A DNA stretch of 64,000 nt from Prorocentrum cordatum (GCA_963575745.1 CAUYUJ010011181.1:345271-409270), one strand, 5' to 3'. Positions 33,258-44,870 are shown, numbered from the stretch's first letter. The notes: a model not told the origin generated them from the letters alone. A program made the numbers and translations.

Positions 33258-33421
33258 GGCTGCAGCGCGGCGGCGCGGGCGTCGTGGCGAGCCCCGGCCG
33301 TCGTCCATTCTAAGTAGTGCACCCCTAATACGCAGTCTGCAGCAATCACCACTTGGACCAGTGCAGCTGATGTTATGGGCGTCGGTCGGTCGAGGGGGCA
33401 GCTTCGGGGCAGCGGCGGGGG

Positions 33422-33467
33422 CCAAACTACATCCAGGGGCAGACTGCGGAGGGGTGGGGGGTGAATT

Positions 33468-33509
<42 letters not shown>

Positions 33510-33713
33510 CCCCCCTCCAACCTCAGGGGCGCCCCTCGCTGCGGAGCCTAGGGTTGCAAGCGCCTCCGGATGATCCCCCACCCCCCGCTCCGCAGTCTGA
33601 ACGGGCCTCCGGAGCCGCGCCTTCCACCGCGAGGGTCGCCCCTCGCTGCGGAGGGGGGGGGGGGGAGGTCGACCCCCCCCCCCCTCCGCAGTCTGCCCCT
33701 AGATGTAGTTTGG
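33422..33713. repeat. Inverted-repeat element with 33-bp arms
   Basis: CCAAACTACATCCAGGGGCA... at 33422-33454 is the reverse complement of 33681-33713 with one mismatch. Inside lie a CA microsatellite (33471-33507), two copies of CGCCCCTCGCTGCGGAG, and a G-run/C-run palindrome around GTCGAC (33649-33688). The layout suggests a non-autonomous terminal-inverted-repeat element. Confidence 0.75.
33471..33507. repeat. CA dinucleotide microsatellite
   Basis: About 18 uninterrupted CA units. Confidence 0.95.
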
Positions 33714-34256
33714 TGCCCACCCCTGGCGAAGGCATCTGCCGAGCGAGGGAGGAGAAGGACGGAGGAGGAGGAGGCGCGCGCGTCGACGGCCACTGAGCCA
33801 AGGGGCTATACGAAAGAGAAGGATGATCGACAGAGGGAGGAGGAGGCAGATTTGGGACCTCTTGGAGCCTCATGGGGCTTCTGGGCGGCCTCTGAAATAA
33901 GCCATCTGGGGCCGTCTTGGAGCCGCCTTGGGCGCGTCCGACCGAGGGCCATAGGGAGGGCCTAAGAAGGGCGCAAGAGGCACGGGGGGGTGGTCACTAC
34001 TATACTGCCCCCTTTATTTTGATGACCGCCCATGGGTCGATTCTGGCGCCCTCGTGGGCCCTCCCAGGGGCTCTTTTGGCCCCTCCTGGGGGCTCGCCGC
34101 TTGGGCCCAAGCAGCAGCGCCATCATGACACATATCATATGCAACATATTACAACATAGCCAGCATAATACATCTAACATAAGGTAGGCAAGCCTAATCG
34201 GGGAACGACCAACCATCATCAACCACAGGAGTTTGGATGGCGGTAGTAAGTCTAGA

Positions 34257-35080
34257 CTAGGCAACCACCCTTACAACATAATGTGGAAGACGTATTCTTA
34301 TACTGGCGAAGTGTGATGTCATGCCGATGGTGGCGATGATATGTTGAAGTTTTTGTTCGCGGCATGCATAGATGAAGCTGCACGCGGGCACTGGTCTGAT
34401 GGCGAGACCGCGGGCGTCCACAGCGACGTTCGCCATGCACTCTCGATGTTGCAACATTTCCAGCACGGCCGCCTCTGAGGCCGCCGTCTGTCGGTCATTA
34501 AAAAACCCGCATCCATCAGGATCATCTCGTCTTCGAGGCCCCGATGGGAGAGCCGCCGATGCCCAGCCATGGCGCCGCGTCCGACCGATGCGGCGGCGCC
34601 GGCTGCTGCCTCCGACGACGTTGCCGCCGCCGATGCGCGCGATGGTGGTGCCCCCGACGATGCGCCGCCGCACGATGGCGCCGCCGCCGATGCGCACGAT
34701 GGTGGCGCCGCCACCGATGATGCGCACGATGGCGGTGCCGCTGCCGATAGTGTTGCCTCCGATGCGCCGCGCGACGATGGCGCCGCCGCCGATGCGCACG
34801 ATGGTGCCGCCGCCGATGCGCACGACGACGGTGCCGCCGCCGATGCGCCGGATATGATGCCGAAGAACTGGCTGCATCCGACGACAGTGCCGCATCCGAC
34901 GACGATGGTGCCGCCAGCACTTGGGCGTCCAGACGCTGGCCGCCAAGGCGCGGCAGCCGCCGCGCCTCCACCAGCACCACCACCATCATCCTCGAAAAGC
35001 TCATAGAGCAGGCTCTCGAAGAGTGGCGGGCTCGGAGGCAGGTCCTCTGCCAGCAGCTCGGGGCGCCCCCGGCGCACCAT
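34257..35080 (-). pseudogene. SL-tagged gene copy with Ala/Ser-rich repeats, frameshifted
   Basis: The ATG at 35080 lies 29 bp after an SL relic. The N-terminus reads VRRGRPELLAEDLPPSP, then an acidic LYELFEDD, then Gly/Ala. About 110 residues of repeats of the type CASAAAPSS follow, encoded by GATGCGCACGATGG-type DNA. A charged segment containing EDEMILMDAG follows. A frame change at a T6 run near 34500 is needed to continue into the more protein-like tail (QTAASEAAVLEMLQHREC, then DARGLAIRPVPAC), which ends at 34257. If the frame is not changed, translation stops at 34319. No family is recognised. It is probably a reinserted mRNA copy now decaying, unless the T6 break is an assembly error. 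Confidence 0.55.
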
Positions 35081-35109
35081 GATGCCGCCAGCACATTTGA
35101 ACGCCCTGT

Positions 35110-35131
35110 CTTGAGCCAAAACGGCTACGGA
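35110..35131 (-). other. Spliced-leader relic, one mismatch
   Basis: The minus strand reads CCGTAGCCGTTTTGGCTCAA followed by G, a single difference from the SL core. It is the best-preserved SL relic in the window. It lies directly upstream of the ORF starting at 35080. Confidence 0.85.
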
Positions 35132-36169
35132 GTGCAGATATCCTCACGTCGCAAGCCAATCTTATAAATAGTGCAAATGCAAAGCAGAACAATCCACATT
35201 CACAGAACTACCATGCAAGCAACACAACGTCAAAGTTCATCACGTACACCCCATACAACGCAAAGCATGGCAATGCGAATCATAAGTGCGTATGCGAATG
35301 CCGCTTGCAAACCAATTTGCACGGCAATGCCAATCAATGCAGTACACACCAGGTGTAAATACAAACAAATCAAACGCAATGCAATGCAACAAATAACGCT
35401 CCAGCCCCACGGAGGGGAGAATGACGTCGACGACGCGTTCAGGGGCGGTCGACGCTTCCAAACAACCCGCCGCAAGCGCGGCGATGGCAGATACCTGCTT
35501 CGACATGTGCGCGGGTCGTTCTACCTTTCAACCTTGAACGATCGGCAACGTTCTTTCCCGGGGGAGGGGAGGCACGATGGCGGGATGGGAAGATGAGGGC
35601 GGGGAACGTGCAACAGTTACACGGGTCGAGGGCAAAGGTTACCTTCCTGAGATATCCCTTTCTTCGGGTGCTGCAGAAAGGGCCCAGCCCGTCTACTGGG
35701 GCCCAGCCCCGCGGTCCCTCGGGGGGGGGGGGGGGGCGATCGACGGTGACGATGGTGATGATCGATCGATGGTGACGATGGTGGCGATCGATCGATCGAT
35801 GGTGACGACGGTGGCAATGGCGACGATCGATGGCGAGCGATGGGGATTGATGGCGGTTTTGGTGTTTTGCCATGATGGACACCGAGGCGGCGACCGATGG
35901 ACGACCTAACGGCGTGCCCGAGCCATGCCCGATATAGAGCGAGCGATGGCGCACATCCTACCCTACTACCTGACCGTGCGTCAGCCGAAATACAAACAAC
36001 CTCCCGATTCCGAAGCAAGAGGAGGGGGTGCAAGAGAGCGAGGAGGGAGGACTACTCCACGCGAGTTGCTTTGGCGCGTCCGCAGGCGCGCGGGCGCCAA
36101 ATTGCGCGCTGCAGCTGGGCCGCGAGGGGAGGGGCAACAGAGCAGCGAGGGGCGGGACCGCTGGAGGCC
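35132..36169. other. Intergenic region with short GATC/GATGG repeats
   Basis: 35.17-35.4 kb is AC-rich with CAATGCAATGC-like words. 35.72-35.87 kb has a poly-G run and repeats of GATCGATCGATGGTGACGATGG. No gene is supported. Confidence 0.45.
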
Positions 36170-37517
36170 CTACAGCTGCGGGCGGCCCAGCTTGCGAACC
36201 AACTGTTCGCGAAGGCAGGAAGACATGGGGCACCAGTCAATGAAACTGGCAATATAGTCAGGCTGGCATTCCACGCGCACGCAAGTGCTTAGAGACTGAA
36301 AGCTAGGGGGCCGCACCACCTCGCTGAATTCAGCTGGCAGGAGCGCGCCATCCGCTTGGCGGACACGGCGCGTGCATGCGTTGCACTCAACTAGCGGGGC
36401 GGTCTGAGGGCTGTAGATGCCATCCATGCCGCGGAGGCTGCAAATGGGCCGCGCGAGCACGCAGTCGGGCAACGTCGACAAGGCCGTCGACGGGGCTGCG
36501 CAATCCACGCCGACGAACGTCACCACGCGCCGACGATCGCCTGGCCGCTGCTGATTGGGCCGCTTGGACACCAGGCAACTCGGCTGCTGAGGCGGACCGA
36601 GGTGGACCAGGCTCAGGTCCGACGGGTACCTCGCGAACGGCAGCAGCAGGTCTGGGGGCGCCGCAGCGTGGGCCACGCCGCCAGACGCCACGCCTCGTCG
36701 TCGCCCGCCTCGTCCACGTCGGGCGGCGTGTCGGCGAAGGTCGCCACTGAAGCGCATGGGCGCGGTTGCTCCTCCACCCAGCGCTTCCACTTCTCGAGCA
36801 GGGCGTCCGCCATCTCGCAGCCGTCCGGGTTCTCGTCGCAGCGCGGCACCTCGGCCGGGCTGAACCACTCGCACGACGGCGAACGGCAGTAGCGGTAGTC
36901 GTCGTCGTCGACTTCGTCGTCGTCGGTGCGGGCCGCGTCCACGTCGCCAGCCACAGCGCCATCCACGCCAAGGATGGAGTCGCCCACCACACCGTCGTCG
37001 CTGGAGTCCGCCACGACGACGGCGCTGCTGGAAACGCCGCCGCCGCCGAGGGGGCCCGCGGAGTCCACGCCCACGTCGCCAGCCGCGCCGACGAGGATGG
37101 AGTCGTCCACAACGTCGTCGTCGCTGGAGTCCGCCGCCGCGGCGCTGGCGACGTCGTCACCACCGCCAGCCACGCCGAAGATGGAGGCGTCCTCGGCGCT
37201 GCTGGAGTCCGCCACGGCGTTGGAGTCGCCAACGAAAGGGCTCGAGCCCGCACCCGCGTCGCCAGCCGCGCCGAGGATGGAGTCGCCCTCGCTGGGGCCC
37301 GTCGCGACGACGGCCCTGTCGCCGACAAGAGGTCGCGAGCCCGCGTCCAAGTGGCAGCCGCCAACCTTGGCCACGCCGAGGCTGGAGTCGGCGCGACCAG
37401 GCCGCCGCGGCACTGGCGCCCGGGAGCGCGAGCACGGCCGCAGGAAGATCTCGACGCGCTGGGGAGGGGGGCCCACCACCGCCGATCTAAGGAATCCGCG
37501 CGGACCTCCGTCGACAA
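36170..37517 (-). pseudogene. SL-tagged gene copy with acidic repeats and Cys-containing C-terminus
   Basis: Frame one (37517 to ~36665) has an N-terminal Arg/Pro part, then acidic imperfect repeats containing VVDDSILVGAAGD and DSSDD, then a Cys segment (YRYCRSPSCEWFSPAEVPRC) and an amphipathic EMADALLEKWKRWVEE. A frame change near 36665 continues the protein as LLLPFARYPSDLSLV, VVTFVGVDCAAPST, SLRGMDGIYSPQTAPLVEC and a Cys-rich end reaching 36170. No in-frame ATG opens frame one; a short ATG frame near 37529 lies in another frame. An SL relic is about 95 bp upstream. No known family is recognised. With a frameshift and no start, it is a decayed retrocopy. Confidence 0.55.
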
Positions 37518-37611
37518 TTTACGTTCATGTCGTGTTTTCTTCCTCGAGAGGCGGCGCCGCGGTGCTCCGCGCGCGGGGCGATGTATGGCGCCAAAGTGGC
37601 GATGAAGTGGC

Positions 37612-37633
37612 TTTGAGCCAAAATGACTACGGA
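37612..37633 (-). other. Spliced-leader relic, two mismatches
   Basis: The minus strand reads CCGTAGTCATTTTGGCTCAA followed by A. Differences from the SL are one inside the core and one at the terminal G. It is upstream of and co-oriented with the pseudogene at 36.2-37.5 kb. Confidence 0.75.
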
Positions 37634-38099
37634 GGATCCAAGTCGCTGCACTTCGCGCGGGGGCCCCTCGTCGCCACGGCCAGACGCGGCTCGGAAAATT
37701 GGCGCGCTCGGACCCCCAGAAAGGTTCCAGGAAGTTCGGGCGCCAGGGCGTCGGTCGGAAGAAGTAAATATAAACATGAAGTAGGAAGGCGTTTAAAGTA
37801 GGTTGGGGTTCGGCACGCCTCCTGTTCGCGATGTGATTATGGCGTAGCTCGTCGATTCTTGAAGTAGTGCGAAGTAGATTGGCTGGGGCCCGAGATTCTC
37901 AAAATACCGACTCTCAACGACCGACGAGTACTCCCTCCGTCGCCCCCCCCCCCCCCTCGCCTCCTCCTTCTTCTTCCCAGGCGACGCGACGGGCGACCCA
38001 CCCTATCGCGAAGACACAGGCGCTTGCAAAGCCCTCGAAAAAAGGCCAAAGTAAACCCCGAGAGATGGGATCCCGAACTGACAGGTCGAACTCGTCGCC

Positions 38100-38330
38100 C
38101 TCGTCAAACGACCCCTGAGAAACCCAGCAGGCGCTCTAGAGGCGCCAGAGAGGCCCTTATAATGAGCACCCCAATCCCAAGAAAGCCCAAAAGAGGCTCC
38201 AAGAAGTTCCGGGGAGGCCCCCAAGAGCCCCAGCCAGGAGACCCCCAAAAAAAGGCACCCAGGTGGCCGCGGACCCACAACCCAACCAGGCACGTTGGCG
38301 GCGGGACGGGCCGAAGGCCACCATATTCTT
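38100..38330. repeat. Short piece of the purine-word repeat with an inverted dispersed-repeat end
   Basis: CCCAAAAGAGGCTCCAAGAAG-type words occur here. At 38305-38330 GGGCCGAAGGCCACCATAT is the reverse complement of the start of the 24.4 and 29.3 kb repeats. Confidence 0.55.
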
Positions 38331-38559
38331 TGCCTCGCTTTCGCGACGACGAGGACGACGACGAGGACCGCGACGACGACCGCCCTCCCTCCCCACGTCC
38401 TCAAGTTTTTCACCCGCCGGAGAAGCACCGACCCCTCGGTGCTCATGGGCAGCGGCGGCGGTCGAGAATGCCGAGCACTGTCGCCGCCGTGGCTGCCGAG
38501 ACTTTGTGCTTCGCCATGCTCCATTCCTGTTGGGGGGCCCCGTCCCATCGACATCCCCC

Positions 38560-39150
38560 TCGCCCCCCCCCCCCCCCCCCTCCTCCTCCTCCTCCTTCTA
38601 CCCCCCCCTCCTCCTCCTCCTCCTCCTCCTCCCCCTCCTCCTCCCCCTCCCCCTCATCATCGTTATCCTCCTTCTCCTCCTCCTCCTCCTCCTTATCCTC
38701 CTCCCCCTCGCCATCCTCATCACCATGCTCCCGCACTTCATTTAATCATCACGTCGCTCCCTCGTCTTCTTCGCACCCCACCCCCTCATCATCCTCGCCG
38801 TCTTCCGCAGCGCCATCCACCTCCACCCTCATCATCATCCCCGACATCAGTATCATCATCATCATCATCACCATCACCGTTTATATCATCTTCATCATAT
38901 CACTCATCATCACCCTGATCATTCTTCATCATCCTCCTCATCAACATCATCATCTTGCTCATCGTCCTACCATTCATCATCATGCCAATCATCAACATCA
39001 TCATGGTCCTCATCTTCCTCCTCTTCCTCCTCCTCCGCTTCCTCCCCCCCCCCTCCTCCACCTCCTCCTCCTCCTCCTCGTCATCATCATCGATCCTCAT
39101 ATTCCCAATCCTCCTCCTCATCGTCCTCATCCTTCAGAAGAAGAGAACGA
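38560..39150. repeat. TCC/TCA microsatellite tract
   Basis: About 600 bp of imperfect CTC, TCC and ATC runs. Open frames on both strands come from the triplet pattern. Confidence 0.9.
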
Positions 39151-39229
39151 GGGGGGGGGGGGGAAGGAGGAGTCGGAGGACGTGGAAGAGGAGGAGAGGA
39201 CGGCGGAGGAGGAGAAGGAGGGGTTGCGC

Positions 39230-42200
39230 CCCCCAGTCCGGAGCCACCAACTCGTCCTCGGCCACAAAGGCGAGCACCAGCGGCGCCTTGCCCGTCGCGG
39301 CCTTGGCCCTGGCGGTGCCAACGTTCCCCTCGCACCTCCAGTTCTGGATGGACTGGGCGGCCATCTTCGTCAGCACGATCATGCCCAGCAAGGGGTGGGC
39401 AGTGAAAAACTTGTCCGACACATGCACCAAGCGTCTCGTGGCCATACAGCTCGAGAAAAAATCCAGATTCGCGTCTTCTTGGCGGTGAAATCCACGTTGC
39501 CGATAGCAAGCCCGTCCAGCATCGCACGCCGCGCAATAGGCTTCTTGACGTCGCTCAGGTCTTCAACCATGAACGCGGCAGCCTTCAACATATCGGTGGT
39601 TCGAGAAGCCTTGGCCGCCACGATGGCCGCCGGAATTCCGGGCGCAGCCAAGGCGGCTGCGGTTGCGAAGACAATGGCCCCAGTCAGCGTCATCGGTTGA
39701 TGTGAGATGGCACTCTTGGCCTTCCTAGCGTCGCACTGCTTCAAGCGCATGTCATCGGCCTCGGCCTTAAGGCGGGCCGCCTCTACGAGCTCCGGGGTCA
39801 CTTCGCTGGGAGGGAGGCTGTTCTCGCGGGCGGCGTCCAGCCGTCGGCGCACGCGCTTGTTCCTCTGAAAGGCTTCCTCCTTCTGGTGCGCATCTGTCCA
39901 CCCATCCACGCCTACGTGAGCGCTGCCCCTGAGAGTCATGCGCGCGCACGTTTCCCCCGTCTTGCCAGAGGCTCTCGCACGGTGGTCCACAGCAGCCCTT
40001 CGCTTGGAAATCCATTTTGCCAGCGACGGTTCCCCCTTGGCCTTAGGTGGTCGCGTCTTGCCCTTGTCCATTCGAGGCGTCCGGGCGTCTGATCCAGAAG
40101 CAAGCGGCTTGCCGTAGACCTTCGCCCGCGCTTTCATGGCGGCGCCCACGATGTGGACGTCGCTGCGCTGGTCCACGTCGAGGCGGATCTGCAAGTCGCC
40201 ATTCGCGAGGTCGTCCGACGCTTTGGTCCTGTGGATCGCATTGGACGCCTTGCTCGTTTTGAACACGGACTCCACTCCATAAGTAGATGCACCATAGAAG
40301 ATGAACAGCATCAAAACGTCCTTCAACACGGCGCTCGGGCTATAGGTCCGCGTTCTTGTCGAGGCCACAGCTCGCTGCCACGCGCGGGCTGTTGTCGCAT
40401 TCTCGGTTTGGAAGACGCGTTGCGCCCTGGGCTTGTAGTCGAGGGTCTCGGACTCCAACTGGCTTGCGTCGAGGCCCAAGAACTGCGCCAGCCGCTGCGC
40501 GCCATCTGACCATCTGGATCCCAAGTGCTCCTCGTAGGCGTCCTGCCCTTCGCCGCGCTTCTGGGGCCGGAAGACAGCGATGGCTTGCATGAACTCAAAT
40601 CCAGGAAATTCTGCTCGAACTGTCATCGTAGCAAGGCGGACCCAATTCTCCGTGCGCTTGTAGCATCGGGGCAGAGCGTCGTCGATCTCCCGCTGGCCAC
40701 CGAACGTCTTGGGCAGCTTGTCCATGTAGACGACGATCTGCGATTTGAGTACCTTGATCATGCGCTCGGTGTGTAGCTTCCCTCGTGGGTGCATCCCCAT
40801 ATCGCAAAGAAGCCAATGGATATTCGGAGGAAATCGGTGACCTCGCCGCTCATCGCTGACTTTTCAAAAGACTCATTGTCGAGGAAACGAGTCAGACGTA
40901 AATTCTCGTCCCCGCCGTCCGCCAGCATCGCTAAATGGATGCAGCGCTCGGTCGAGAGCCAGCCCATGAAAACGTAGGACGCCTCGCCTGCGCCGCCGTC
41001 GGACTTGCCCCGCGTGTCAAGGATCGTCTGAAAGGTCTTGATCGCCGCGCCCATGAGGATCGCCAATCTGCCGCAAGGCTTCGAGTGGGAGTCGAAGCGG
41101 TGCTTCCTGCCCAGGACGTTTCGTATGTTATTGCATTCGGTGGGATTCCCCGGCAGTTTAGCGCAGTTGCGCGCGAAGAGGTCGGAGAAAATGTCTGAGT
41201 TCTCGATCATGTTAGCGACGCTCTTCTTCATAATCACGAAGACAATGGCAACGTGCATCAAGAAGGGGTCGCATTTCCAGGCCCTGGAAGATATCCGTCG
41301 GCTGCCGTGTGGCTTGTCCAGGTTCTGGACCTTCACGTTCGGCGTGGATCCGTCGCATGGGCGGACGTGCGGTTTCGCTGCAGGCGTCCACCCCCGGAGC
41401 TTCCTCCCCGCAAGAATTTCGTCCGCGGCCGCATCTGTGTCGAGGAGTTCCGTTGAGGTCAGTATGTTCTGGCATGGGGCTGCGTCCATCACTGAGTCGC
41501 CGTGCTCGTCGTTGATGCATGGCGGAGACGCCATCGGCGTCGACGTAGAGCTGATGATGTAAAGCGTTGCATCTCGTAGTGCGTTCGCGTCGTGCGTCGG
41601 GCGCTGCATGAACTCTTCGCACTTCGGATCGAAAAGCCGCATCGCCCCCATGAGGCCCCATCGCTGCTGCAGCCCAGAATCCGCGCAGCAGAATCTGACC
41701 GCCAGACGCCCTTGCCCCACATCTTGATGTAGACTAATGACTTGCGCCTTCCTGAGAGCATCACGGCGCTGTTACCGAGCGCCTTCCGCGAGGCGAAACA
41801 CCATTTTCCTGATATTCTTCCGCCCGCCGACTCGAGCTATACCAGCGTCGCCACAAGCCCGACCTGCCCGGGCATCTTTGAGGAGCATGTTCCAATGATC
41901 TCTAGGCGGCGCCTGCTGCGCCACGTCGTCAGGGGCATCTCCAAGTCCCAGTTCAGCCAACGCGGCGATGTGCGCTGGTGCCTTCTCGTGCCTCAGAAAA
42001 TTGGACGACTTCATTGGAGGCCCCTGAACATTGAGCGCGGCATATGGCGCGGGGGCGGATGCCATCTTGCAAGCGCAACAACCCACCGAGAACACCCGAG
42101 GAATCATTGGTGCCCGCCATAAGCCACGTGCCTTTCGAAGGGTCGGACTCGTCGAGCAGAAACTTGGATATCCAACTTTTCTTGTTCCTGGCCCACAGGC

Positions 42201-42498
42201 ACCGCGGGCAGTCCAGCACCTCGCACTTGGAAGCGCGGGTCCAATCTGGATCATCATCGTCTAATCCATTGAGTGCAGCCTGGCGCCTGGTTTAGAATCG
42301 ACAGCTGTAGTCCTTAACGCATGCTAGCTGAATCTTTAGACTCTTGCACCGCCGAGGTCCACCTTCCCTTGATGAACATGGTGCGATAGGCGCTGCTCTG
42401 CCAGAGCCATGGCGGACGTCGCCGACGTCGATCTCCCACAGGTCATCCATGTATGGGCCATGCACGAAAAATATTTGGCGCCAGGCCGATAAGCACAC
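39230..42498 (-). pseudogene. Transposase-like gene relic (possibly hAT-like) with frameshifts
   Basis: The 5' part (~42200-41770) reads RAICRAQC and FLRHEKAPAHIAALAELG, resembling a BED-type zinc finger His pair. The middle (41720-40790) includes DLFARNCAKLPGNPTECN, LTRFLDNESFEKSAMS and a hydrophobic end. A frameshift near 40790 leads to 40800-39380: CYKRTENWVRLATMTVRA, EFPGFEFMQAIAVFRP and LKDVLMLFIFYGASTYGVES. The last string sits where hAT transposases have their C-terminal dimerisation motif (a pattern around S-x-x-V-E-R-x-F-S). Another frameshift near 39450 continues to ~39230. Numerous shifts show decay. A weak SL-like string lies at 42510-42531. The hAT assignment is a resemblance only; an unrelated dinoflagellate multicopy family is the alternative. 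Confidence 0.4.
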
Positions 42499-42680
42499 AT
42501 AACCCCACTGTGTGCACCCAAATGGCTACGAGGTGGAAGAGGAGGAGGTGGTGGAGCACGGGTCCTCTGGGGAGTCTGAGGCTCTCTGGTCCCTGGGGGG
42601 CCCTCCTCGTTCGCCACGGCCGGACGCGGCAGTGTCCCGGCAACGAGCGTCGCAGCAAACGCCATGAGAGCGCTTCCGGA

Positions 42681-42870
42681 TACACCTAGTTACACCCAGT
42701 TACACCCAGTTACACCTAGTTACACCTAGTTACACCTAGTTACACCTAGTTACGCCCAGTTACACCTAGTTACACCTAGTTACACCTAGTTACACCTAGT
42801 TACGCCCAGTTACACCTAGTTACACCTAGTTACACCTAGTTACACCTAGTTACCCTCAGTTTCCCTCAGC
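42681..42870 (+). repeat. 10-bp tandem array (19 units)
   Basis: The unit is TACACCTAGT, with variants TACACCCAGT and TACGCCCAGT. Seventeen units are exact in length, followed by two degraded ones (TACCCTCAGT, TTCCCTCAGC). CCC and CCT variants alternate in a higher-order pattern. Confidence 0.95.
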
Positions 42871-42929
42871 TACCCGAGTTCAGGCATGACGCAATCAGTC
42901 TGAATCGGAGTGCAGGCATTCGAACCTGG

Positions 42930-43135
42930 AACCTCGGTCCTCGATCCTCGCCTCGGTCATCGATCCTATCCTCGGTCCTCGATCCTGGCTTCATTTTTCA
43001 AGACAACCTCGCCGACACATCGGCGATACATCGGCGATACATCGCCGATGCATCGGCGACATCGGCGATGCATCGACGACGCCAGCGCGGAGAAAATCGA
43101 GCTCCACATCGGGCCGCATCGCCGATGCATCGACG
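42930..43135. repeat. CTCGGTCCTCGATCCT and CATCGGCGATG repeats
   Basis: The first half repeats CCTCGGTCATCGATCCT-type words. The second repeats CATCGGCGATA/CATCGCCGATG, which are mutual reverse complements and can form many small hairpins. Confidence 0.75.
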
Positions 43136-43284
43136 ATGCGGCGCGATCCTCCAACCCCATCTGCTCGGACCCAGGGGGGCCAGGAAGAGGGGGTGGTGCG
43201 CACTGGGGCCAAAAGCATGGGGCGCGGACGAGCGGGGGCCTTGGAGCGTGTTGAACAAAGAAGCAGAAGAAGAAGAACAAAAAC

Positions 43285-43720
43285 GTTATCAATAATAATA
43301 ATAATGAGAATATTAATAATAATGTCAATAAGAATGATAAGAGTGATAAGAATGATACGAATTATACGAAAATCATGATTATACTCATACTCTCATGACC
43401 ATAAACATCACAACTACTGATAATACGTATAGACAAATACACATGATACGAATAGGAATGCGAACACGAATGCGAGTACAAATACGAATGCGAAGAGCAA
43501 TCATGATAACAAAAAACAATACAAAATACAACATAACAAGAAACAATGGTAACCAACAGTGTTATGACGAAGAGGGCGAATACTACGAATAAGAAAATAA
43601 TAATAATGTAAATATAGGAAAAATCATAATAATAATAAGAAGAAGAGGAAGAGGAATAAGGAGAAGACGAAAAAGAAGAAGAGGAAGAGGAGGAGGAGGA
43701 GGAAGAAGAAGAAAAAAAAG
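43285..43720. repeat. AT-rich AAT/AAG low-complexity tract
   Basis: ATAATAATAATGAGAATATT-like and GAAGAAGAGGAAGAGG-like runs make a rare AT-rich island in this GC-rich window. No gene is supported. Confidence 0.8.
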
Positions 43721-44594
43721 TCACAGTCCTGACCCCTTGTCGGGCGCCTGGTGTTTTCAGGACGCCACACCCGGTCTCCGGCGGCCTCTCACGGGACGAT
43801 CTGGGCACACCTGGGGGGCCGCTCCTGGCGAGGCGCGGCTGCGGCTGAGCATCCGGAGGCTGGCAAAACCCCAGGGAGCCCACGAAAACGCCAGCAAAGA
43901 ACCTCCCTGGACGAGGCCCTACACCTTGCGAGTGATGGGAAACGCAATTTTCCTTCAAAAACCGCACTCGATGAGCCACAATAGCGTTTCCCAGAACTTT
44001 AAGCTATTATAACCGCAATCCCGGACGACTGCCGCCCTGTAGTCCCTCTCTGGCGCCCCCGATAATGCCTCGACGGCGCCTGGAAATCTGGGCCCCTCCC
44101 GTTCCTGTCGGCCCCTCGGACCCCTCATGTGGGCGGTCTCGGAGACCTTGAACCCAAAATTGTTTTCATCTCTTGGGGGGACATTTTCTACTTCCGACGA
44201 CCTTCCGCCGCCCTTCCGTTGCCTTCCGCCAAGGAAGATATGACAACTCCTTCGACCCTTGAAGGCAAGGCCCTTTCTGAAACGCCCCACGTGGCGCTTG
44301 CAGCCTGCCGGCTAATTTCTCTGGAAAACCTGGCCTCGTGGCGACAAGGACGCGCTGGCAGTCCCAGCCAAGGCCCAAAACTGCCAAGAAGCCTACGGCC
44401 AGGGACTTTTGCTGAGCGTGTCGCAGCGGCGCCTCTGGCGGCACGCTATGCCTTGGCGAGCTGATAGCGTGTCGTTCCGCTCCGCGGGGCGGGAGGCTGG
44501 CAGGAGCTCGAGGAGATGACGCCGTGCGCTGTGGGACCGGATCGTGCTTAGCATGCGGCGCCGCAGCGTGGTGAGCCAGAACCGGCGGCGCCAC

Positions 44595-44754
44595 ACGCCT
44601 CCTCCTCCTCCTCATCCCCCTCACCATCACCACCACCATCATCCTCCTCCTCCCCCTCCTCCTCGTCCTCTTCCTCGTTGTCCTTAACCCATCATGTTGT
44701 TCACCCCCGCTGTCCGTCACAATCATATTCTTCTCCTCATCGTCATACGCATCG

Positions 44755-44788
<34 letters not shown>

Positions 44789-44870
44789 AATCACCATCAT
44801 CATCATCACCATCGTCATCATCATCATCATCACCATCACCATCATCATCATCATCAGCATCATCGTCATG
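44595..44870. repeat. CTC then CAT trinucleotide microsatellite
   Basis: 44590-44690 is CTC-rich. 44755-44868 is mostly ATC/CAT triplets with scattered ACC. No gene is supported between 43.7 and 45.0 kb. Confidence 0.9.

Noticed and set aside
36387-37517. 376-codon Arg/Thr/Ala-rich minus-strand frame
   Set aside because: It is the shadow of the acidic-repeat frame; the composition is what a shifted reading of GAC/GTC-rich codons gives.
42681-42870. Telomere-like array
   Set aside because: The unit is 10 bp and does not resemble TTTAGGG; it is internal and flanked by other repeats.
42905-42935. tRNA T-arm-like GGTTCGAATGCC on the minus strand
   Set aside because: The stem pairs poorly and no A box lies 40 bp upstream.
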